From Sipunculus nudus (taxonomy: Eukaryota; Annelida; Sipuncula; Golfingiida; Sipunculidae), in assembly GCA_026874595.1 (NCBI GenBank), contig CM049321.1, forward strand, positions 6,502,979 through 6,566,978: 64,000 bases of DNA, in the 5' to 3' direction. Each line of letters opens with the position of its first letter. Positions within the stretch are counted from its first letter, which is position 1. The translations under genes were made by a program, and so were the position numbers. Under the pieces are notes generated by a model that worked only from the letters and a program-made list of their open reading frames with translations, was not told the DNA's origin and did no database searches. Positions 50,809 through 61,087 of the stretch are shown here, piece by piece.

Positions 50809-53800
50809 GTATATGACTTTTATTGTATGATACATATTTTATAATATACAAATAAGTATAAGCTTATAAAAAAGGTAAGGTATTATGTTTCAAATTCAGG
50901 TTTAGATATATAATATTTCAAAGCAAACTCTGAAATGGAACCAAAGTCTTTTTACATCCATTTATTAATATATTTTATTTCCAATATATAAATATGATTC
51001 TCTCAATATCAGGCGGGAGGGGGGGGGGGGGAGTGCGGATGATTACATTTACCCCTACCCCTTACTAAATGTGGTGGATATAACACCCCCCCCCCCGCGT
51101 ATAACGCCCCTAAAACTCACTTATTTCATGTTCACCAAATCTTATATCAAGTTGCTCCTCAGCACGAATGGAAATCCATCAAGTCTACTAATGACAATGA
51201 CTAACAACAACAACAAAAATGAAAGAAAAGTAAAATATCACATTTTGTTTTAAAAGTATTGATAACAAAACATGCACAAATAGTTTTTTTAGCCTGTAGC
51301 CCTCAAATTCAACCTACTCCTGTTAAGCAAAACACAGATGTTGGTCACTTCGTGTTCACTACCAATTAATTACATCTCTTTAGAGATTGCTCTAGGAATA
51401 GGCAGTCTCACAATATTACCCAATTGTTTGCTATTATTCTAAAAGGGCACTTTTGTAGTTGACGTTGTCATAAAAGATTATTTACCAAAATATAATCGAT
51501 AACTTTAAGCTATAAACAAAGAAAGAAAGAGTATCTGAATTCTTGTTTATTAAAGGGAAATGAAACCTGTTAAAAGCATAATGCGCTAGCTTTGATTTTG
51601 GTTTGGTTATTTGAGATTTCTAAAATGGAATTGAGATGGAGTTATATGATAATTCTTAATGTTGGTTTCTACAGCACGCTGCTGTTACGCCCGAGGGGAC
51701 CCCCATTATGGTCAGACAGACGGAGGCAGGCGCGTGAATTACCAAGGTGTTTGTACATACAATTTACAATCAGCCAAAGACGATACATTCAAGGTATGGG
51801 TTGAGAACGAACACAGACGCGGCAATACCCGCGTGTCGTGGACTAAACTGGTCATCATACATTATGCGGGTGTAGAATACATTTTAGACAAAACAACAGT
51901 TTCTGTGGTAAGTAAATGATCTTTTACTTTCCTGAAAAGTAATCCCATGGTGGTCACGTTTCATCTTACAGTGCTGCCTTTCTATACCTTTTTTTAAGTA
52001 ACACTTTTTTACAGACAAGACTAATTTTTATAGGCCTACTTTTTTCACACCTTTTCAGGGGTTAATATTTGTTTTTATATACTGGTGATTATAGGTGGTT
52101 TACCTAATCCAGTTGAGTGCAGAAGACATGTTCTGCCAATATTTCAAAACAGTGGCCTTATATAAGCGATGATTTTTTTTTTCGTTTTTGCCAATGTTTA
52201 ACAAAATCACTGAATTAAGGGAACATTGGAATACGCTTTTATAGCGTATCGCATGCATGTTGTTAAATTTTACAAATGTTGCTCTGTTTGGCATTGATTT
52301 TTACTTCTTTCCATACTTTTTTATACATTTATATTTCTTTCTTCTTGTATGATTATATTTATATAATTAAATAAATGTTTTAATCCAAAGTGGCAGCACG
52401 AATCTTACAAGGACAGGCGCAACTAATTGTTGACTGATTTATGCAACAGGGAATACCCGTCATTATTATTTATTAGTCATAATTAGTCATCCATTAGTTA
52501 GTAGCTTCTTGGAGCGTCAGAGACCTCATTCCGTATACTCTTAAAACGTACGTGTCCTCCATGATTGTTAGATTCCTTTAGATCTGTTAATTGTAGTAAA
52601 TGAAAGAATACATGAATAAAATCACATGATCATTTTATCATTTAAAAAAATTACTAAAATAGAAATAAAACGTCCATTCATAATTTGACTCGAAGCTATT
52701 TAGTTTCTTAAGTTAGAAAAATATTATCACCAGTCCTGCATGCAAATTCAGGTTGGGGATGATAGTGGGGTGTGTGGTGCCCCCCTACGAACCTGCCAAA
52801 GATTAAACGTCTCTTATTTTCATGCAGGGAGGAAGTGTTTTTCCAATAACAAACCCTTTTACCCCGATCTACGACGGCGATGTCGTCATAGAAAGGGTTG
52901 GCCGCTACATAATCTTAACGATCACAACTGAGAATGTCGTGGTGACCTGGAACAGGAGGTCGTACGTCCGCGTGTGCCTGGGGCCGGAATGGTATGACCG
53001 GACCGGAATAGTTAATGGTATCTGTGGAAACAACAACGGGGAGTAAGTTCATTTTAGGTTATGTTTGATAGACTTTTCCCCCTGTGTTTTATAACTTGTA
53101 TATAATTTTTTTTTCGGAGGATACCACGGGTAGATAATGACGACATGGAACCAGCATATTGTTTGTGTTAGATTCAATACCGGTGTTTGGTACTTTTAGA
53201 ACAATTCTGTCCCATTTTTGAGTGTTTTAATATGAGAGTGTCAGGCTAAGTTATAAAAAAGATCCGCACTATAAAGCTCGATAAGGGTGCAAATATTTTC
53301 TTATTCGTTTTAGAACGGCCAATGGCGTACGCTCTCAATTTAAATAAAGGAGACTAATTGTTAAACATATGTGTGTACTTTCTAACATCAACTGTCATGA
53401 GTAAAAACAATCTGTTCTAACTCAGCACATTGATACGCCCCCCCCCCACACACACACACAAAACATACACATGCATGTTTGTTGAATTTCTCACGGGGTA
53501 ACTGGACGATATCCAACTTGTACGCGTCACAGAAAGGAAATGACTTATTAACAATAAGATGAATTTTTGCACAATCGTTCATCCTGTTGTTAATAAGTCA
53601 TTTCCTGTTGTGACGCGTGCAAGTTGACTATCGTTGCACAATCGTTTGTGGCTCCACATGTATTCCTTTGAATTAATGCATCACACGTAGACTAATGTTA
53701 AGATTACCGGTTGTCAAGCACAACATCGATGCAGTAGGATGGATGGCCGTGGCAGTGCATTTTCCCTTGTAACTTGTTCCGCGACTTTAGTAATACCAGT

Positions 53801-55147
53801 CCAATATGAATAGACGCCGTGTACTCATGACTAAGGCAATGCTAAGACGTATTTACATATTCTTCTCATATTTATTAAAAAGCAGGATCCATCAATCTGT
53901 ATATCTGGTCCGATGCAATTGCCCATGTCGCTGTAAGGGATCAATACCATATTACATGTACATACCTAATACGTATATACAATTATAATAATATTATAGT
54001 AGATGTTTTTTATCTTTATTTTCTCTCAAGATATATACCAAGTCTATTTGAAGATAATTTCTATTGAACACAAAAATACATCAAGGAGGGGCATTCAATT
54101 TTTAATGTTAAACACGCAGTGAATATCTTTCTGAAACGCTACTGACGGAGAGGCTTATCAGATCAACGAGAGCGGGTGTCGCTTTTTTTTATCATTTGGA
54201 GCTGGATACAAATGCAATACTACGCTCTCGTTGGTCTGATTACAATTCTTTGCTCTAAGCCAACCCTGGTGGTCACACCATGAGAAACTTGCTATACAAA
54301 GCGGCGGTAATAGCCAAGGAGATCTTGGACGGACCAGTGCAGGGTATACGTACTTTCTCATGGATGTGGAACGTATAGTTATCCACTTAAGTATAACTGA
54401 ACTTGATATACTCAAAATCAACACCGTATTCCTAATCTATCTCTGGACTTTGTGTTTATAAAGATATGATTTGAATTAGTTTGTCGTACAATTTGTCATG
54501 GTTAATTATCGATTCTTTTATATACTTTCAGTCCTAATGACGATTTGGTGACCAGCGGAGGAATAACTGTTCCTGCAAACAGACAAGGCCAAAAAGAATT
54601 CGGCGACAGCTGGAATGTGACAGAGTAAGCCAGTAGTTTAAGTCAGTTTTTTACGACTAATTAGTGCTAGTAGGCGTGATCACGCAATGCTACAAAAAAA
54701 CATGCCTCTTCCGCAACATTAGCGACACTATTGCTGTTCACTTACAGTGAGTTTTCGGGTTTTGTATGTCAACAAAGAAAGGACATGTTCAGCTATAATT
54801 CAAAGTATAACTATGATGCCAAGGGTGTCAATACAGATGTATGTGGGGTATATACCCCCCCCCCCGCCCACTATTATTAAGCAAAGGGGATATGGCCAAT
54901 GTAAACATCCCCCTGTTTTTCAGAGAATAATATTTATATATTGGAAATGAAATATATCAAATTAATATAAAATTAAAATATCAATATAATTAGAATAAGA
55001 CTTTTGTTCCATATCTGATTTTACTCTGAAATTACTCTTATATATACCTGGTCGAGAAGTAACATATAAGGAAACATAATACCTTATTTTTACAAAACCT
55101 TATATTTAATTGTTATTTATTTAAAATGTGCAACACTGACAATCAAA

Positions 55148-55222
<75 letters not shown>

Positions 55223-55916
55223 TATAAAAAGATTACCCTCCCACTCCGAGTCATCCCCCCAAAAATAAAGATAAATTGACGCCACTGTGAGAAGCTCTTA
55301 GAATCGAGATCCAACTGCGGGCCTGGTCTTAGCGAATGCTGTTGACATGGGTCATAAAACTCGCTAGGCACAGATTAGTCATGAATATTGACATTCTGCC
55401 CTTCTCATTAATAAACTGATATGGACCCGCGAGTAATCATACAAACTGTAATAGAACACTTATTCAAAGGGTCCAATTAAAATATTTGCTGTGCTGTAGA
55501 TTGACATAAAAGACATATGATCGTGTTTTATTTGCTAAATAATGAAGAAAACATGTTGTTCCACAAAATTTGTGATGTTTTCCATGGCGGCGAGAAATTT
55601 ATTTTTAGGAATCAAAATTCACCTCCATAAACCGAAAAGTAGAAATACAACATTCTGAAAAGATATCACGTGCACCTGTAGCAATTGTATTCTTATTAAA
55701 TATGGTGTACCTCGCACATCTGTAACCTCAAATATCCGAACAAATTTTGCCCCTAAACTATTCGGATATTCCAGGATCAATTGTATGTATATTTTATAGT
55801 TTATATACTTCATATTCTCTAAACCTTAACAGTGTTGTCTAAGTAAATTGTATGGTAGCTATTTGAAAGTTCGTAGTTGGTTGGAGAAATATTTGAATTT
55901 CATTAAATACAAAAAA

Positions 55917-55963
<47 letters not shown>

Positions 55964-56399
55964 TTTATATAACAAGTTATGCATCATGTTTATTTTGTAC
56001 TTATACAGATGTGTACCAGATCCATTAGTGGAAGAAAATTGTACCATTGACGTTCTGCTAGAGGCCGCGGATGACAGCAGATGCGGGCAGATAATTGATG
56101 TATCTGGTCCATATGCTAGCTGTTTAGCAGATATACAGGCTGAGGACTTTTACATGGGATGTGAATTTGACGTGTGCGCCCTGTATGGAGACGATGTGGC
56201 CATCTTGGAAGCGGTTTGTGAACACCTTCTTGTTCTACAGGACGTTTGTGAAAAACTAGGTCATCAGGTTGGAGACTGGTGGACCGCTGCAGGATGTGAA
56301 TGTGAGTAAAGTATTATATATATATATTTTTTCATATTGGGTATGAAAAGATGTAATATAGAAGTTTATAGTTTACATTAAAATTTTTGACACGCACAC

Positions 56400-56450
<51 letters not shown>

Positions 56451-58011
56451 TATATGAGTTCTTGTCATGTTTCTTTTGATGTGTGCTGTTATTATTTGAA
56501 TCATGTTCCTCATGCAACTGCTGATCATTTTCATGAAGGTTGAGGAAAAGCACCACATTTTACGCAACAAAATGGACCAAAGACGGATTAGTTTGTAAAA
56601 CTCCTTAAAGCTACTCAATCCTGCTAGAAAGAAATAAAAGAAATAACTGGGTGCCTGTGTTACGCAACAGTTACCTGACAATTGCCGGTGTTTAAACAAC
56701 GACGTGAAATTCCGAGTAGTATCTCGAGATAACTTTAACGTGTTTAACATTAACTAAATCATGCGCTTCTTAATAATAGCTGGGAGCCTGTTTTAGGCAA
56801 AGGATACCTGTATCGAGCACCTTTCTACATCAACTGGGACTAAGCATTTTTCCACATCAACTGGAACTCATATCCTGAGATATTTGGCTCCCCGAAATAT
56901 TTGGTTGAGCACTCTTTACTGCAGACGTGGTACACGTCACATAACCATTCATCCAGCAATTAACCTGTTTAACCCGAACTATTCGGTGAAAAATATCCCA
57001 ACACCAACAAGTAAGGAATACATATTAAGGCTCCTAGAAAAGACGAAGGAATAGATCAAACTAATGCGATGGAAAGCATTCTTCTTTCTGAACGGTAAGT
57101 CTGAAACACAAACACTACACCGAAGATAACACGAAAGAAACAGCACCCTTTGGTCTCAAGTCAAAGCGGTCACCACCCAGTATTGAAGAAATGACAGATT
57201 TCGAGCGTGACATTCTTCACATGGTAGAAACCATCAAGTAGAGAAAAAATGGAGAGCAAATTCCTATCCACACTGAAGAAGACATAAAGAACATTTATAT
57301 GTCAAATGAGGTGTTCGTGAAAAGTGACACTAGCATAAACATATATAAATTGCGTCAAGCCGATTACGGCAAATTACGCAATATCACGCAAAATTAAATA
57401 AACCGGCAGACCAAGAAACGACTTCCGACATAAATGTCGAATTTCATTAACATAGCAAGGTCACTCAATATTTCAGACAGGATAAACCAAACTTCAGAAA
57501 AACCTGGGTTCCTCACAATTAAGGACCACAGGAAAACATTAACAACAACACGACATGCCGACTAATAAACCAAAAAAAAAATCGGAAATGAGGCGCGTGA
57601 GCAAGGTTAAAGTCCAAGTTAAACACCACTTGCAAATCTATTAGTAGTCAATAGTACTCTGACCCAAAGTTAGTTTTGAATAATCAGCCGTATTGGAGAC
57701 CTAGCTCAAACTGAAACAGAACCGAGCGATAATGGGTGATCGGATATAGTGTACTAGCTTGGAACTAAAGTCAAAATAAGTATCAGTGCAGATATTTCTC
57801 GTGTGACAAATATTGTGGCGGAAGCACTTTAAAAAAAGCAGACAAGGGCAGAAGGAAGAAAATATTTTAATCGGTCGTTTTGCACTCGGGACCTAAGAAA
57901 TTCCATTGTGTAAATATCAGCGTGAAACTCAAATCAGGTTGGTTATAATGGAGAGGTAAAAATGATTACTCTCTCTCCCTCTCTCTCCCTCTGTCTTTCT
58001 GTCTCTCTCCC

Positions 58012-58064
<53 letters not shown>

Positions 58065-61050
58065 CATCATTTCTTTGTTATATCGCTTATATTGATCTTG
58101 GCTAGCCGTTGAAACTTGAAATAGTCGCCTGTGCTCTGTTTTTTATGATTGAATTGCTCCATGTAGACCTGGTACTGCCACCTGCCGGAAAATTATATAC
58201 CTAATGCATGCTCGGTTTACCGTCGTTGCCTATTTAGGATCCACCGAACAGGTTGTGCGCACACATCTTTACATCTTTCGAAACATTTATTTACGTTTTA
58301 TTTCACATATTTTATTCGAAAAAAAATTAATATTTCTTATTGTCTGGCAGGTCTAACTCAGGGCTTGTTTTTGACAAAAGTGGTTTTCAAGTGCAGGTTG
58401 CTCTGTCATAATTTATAATATTAATATTTTATTTAACTCTTTACTATGTGTATATATTAATGATCATTTCCAGATGTATATTTCTTAAACATAAATGGAA
58501 TTGGTTACACGTATGAAACTATTACATTTCCCTTTTAGGCCCAACAAAAATTGATCCACCGGTTCCAGCAACATCGATATGTTTCCGATCTTATATTGTT
58601 TCATTTCTATTGTAGCCACAACCACAACAACGCCAACCCCAACGCCAACGCCAACGCCGCCAACAGGTTTGCTCTTCAAAATTGTAATCCGCGCTAAAAT
58701 GACCTGTAACCCTCTGTTTAATCATGCTGCCTACAACACACTGGCCATTTTGAGTATTAAAATTAGGAGATTTTTCCACCATCAATAACAAGTCGAGGGA
58801 AACTCTTCGTAAATTGAAACTTGTGGTAGGAATCGAACATCGGATGCTGTTTGAGTGGAGTCGCTCTTCCCAGTCACCTAGTGATAGAGGTGGACAAGGA
58901 ATATATGTGGAAACTTAAGATTGTTTACAGAACCTAAGCAGACACATCAGGAGAAGTAAACTTCTTTTGATGTTAGCAGGCAACATTAATTCTGACTGTT
59001 CCTGCTCACCGGTGTTTCAAAGGTTGCATTTATCGTATATGGCCACCAGGGCGCCGTGCCTCATTCATGTCATAATACCCATTTGTCAGTGTGACTTTCC
59101 TCGCCACCGGCCTTGTTAAGTAAGCCCTTTACAATAGAAATGTTAAAGTTAAAAGAGTCGTAATTGCTTTGTTGCACTTAAATATATTAAAAATACTTTT
59201 GGAACGAAAGTACACAGTAATGCTTTGGTAATAACACATTCAACAGTCGTCTTTTTATTGTTTTCTAAACCTAACTGTCATCAAGATCTTGTCGGAGAAT
59301 GGCGAAAGCAATAACATTGAATCAATGGTGCCGTCATATCTCTCAAGTTATGTGATAAAAAAACTCAATCTGATTAATTTGACCGAACATGAAAAACCAT
59401 GTTGAAAACCTACCGGTGCAAGTAAACATAATGAAACAACGGTTCTGAAGCGGTAATCTGAATATTTATTTAAAGATACCGAGGGCTTATCTGAAACTAA
59501 TACACCATGCGTTTGTCTCTGTTGACCTGTATGACCAATTTGAATTGTATGTAAACCAACATTATTTCATAATATGTACACGTGCTTTTCAGATTGTGAG
59601 CACTGTCTCATACAAAAATAAAACAAATCCTTAAAGGTCACTATTTTCATAGGATACTGTTGCAAGCTAAGCGGGAACGGAAACTACAAACAATTCGACA
59701 ATGGCCCGATGGTACATTTCCGCAGCAACTGTACTTACAATTTTGCTACGGACGAAAACGGAGCCTTCAAAGTCTGGGTGGACACTGAGTTTCATCAGGA
59801 TAACCCAGCCGTCAGTTTCGCTAATGCTGCAATCATTCACTATAACGACACAACGTATGTACTGACGGTGGATGAAGTTATCATGGTACGTTATTGGTCC
59901 TTTTTTTTTCTTCTACTTCTTCTTCTTCTTATTATTATTATTATTATTACTATTGTTGAAATCATTAATATAACTGCTTCAGATACTTGGATATCCGTGC
60001 ATCCGCGTTCGTGTATTTGATTTTGTGTGAACATTGCCCACACAATCACAAAAGAAATCTAATGAAATTTTCAAGGCATTCCTGGAATCGGTTAATGAAG
60101 AGTCGGTTAGATTTAAGTGTGGATCCGACACATCATCCGGATTAATGAACGTTATCTCGGAATATTCAAAATGTAGAGCCACTAATGCTCGATTAAACAT
60201 GGGAATACTGACCGAAAAGTTAATACAAACATGGTATCCCACATTAGTCCCTTAATCCAGCAGTGAATACCTCGGGTCATCCTGCTCAGGACCGAGCTAA
60301 CTCATTATGATCATGAATCCTATTATCGTGATTCAGAGCTTGCAAACATCAAATTGAGAAATCTGATTCAGGAACAATATAAAAATAACATAATATGCAA
60401 CATATCATATCTCCACACTGCCAGCCCACACTGGTCACATGTGAGAAATCAGCCTTATTCAACAGCTGCAATTAGCCAAAACATAGATGGTTAACATTAC
60501 TCTCAAGGAGACATGCTAAATGCATGAGATGTTACCAGTCATTATTTCATCATTTTGAAATAAATAATCAGAAATAACCCAAACACTGCTTGTAATTGGT
60601 GGTTCCTATTAAGTAGCAGATCTGTATATATTGATTAAATTCATTTTACAGCCAGGCTCGACTTCCTCCATTTCGGGCTTTCAAACTTATGATGATGGAA
60701 CAATTCGGATAGAAAGTATCGGACAAAATATTGTGTTTACAATAAAACCAGAGGACGTAAGGATATTCTGGCACGGGGGTTATAATCTAGAAGTATGTCT
60801 CGGCGACCAGAATGCCATGCACGGCTTATGTGGGAACAACAATGGAGAGTAAGTATGGAGAGATTTAATACATATATATATATATATATATAAACTCCAC
60901 CAACGACCACCTCGCATTAGCGACCTCCTAAAAAAAAGACCACTTGTGCATGGTGACAATTGTTTTCCGCCCTTAATATTAAACTTCGCTAAGATGACTA
61001 TCTCGAAAGTACGACCACTTATGAGATATGGTCGGTTGTTCCTATTTTTA

Positions 61051-61087
<37 letters not shown>

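Noticed and set aside
55848-56309. Use of the ATG at 55848 as the start of the C8 exon
   Set aside because: The first part is TA-derived intron; the acceptor at 56008 and the phase with exon 11 show where the exon begins.
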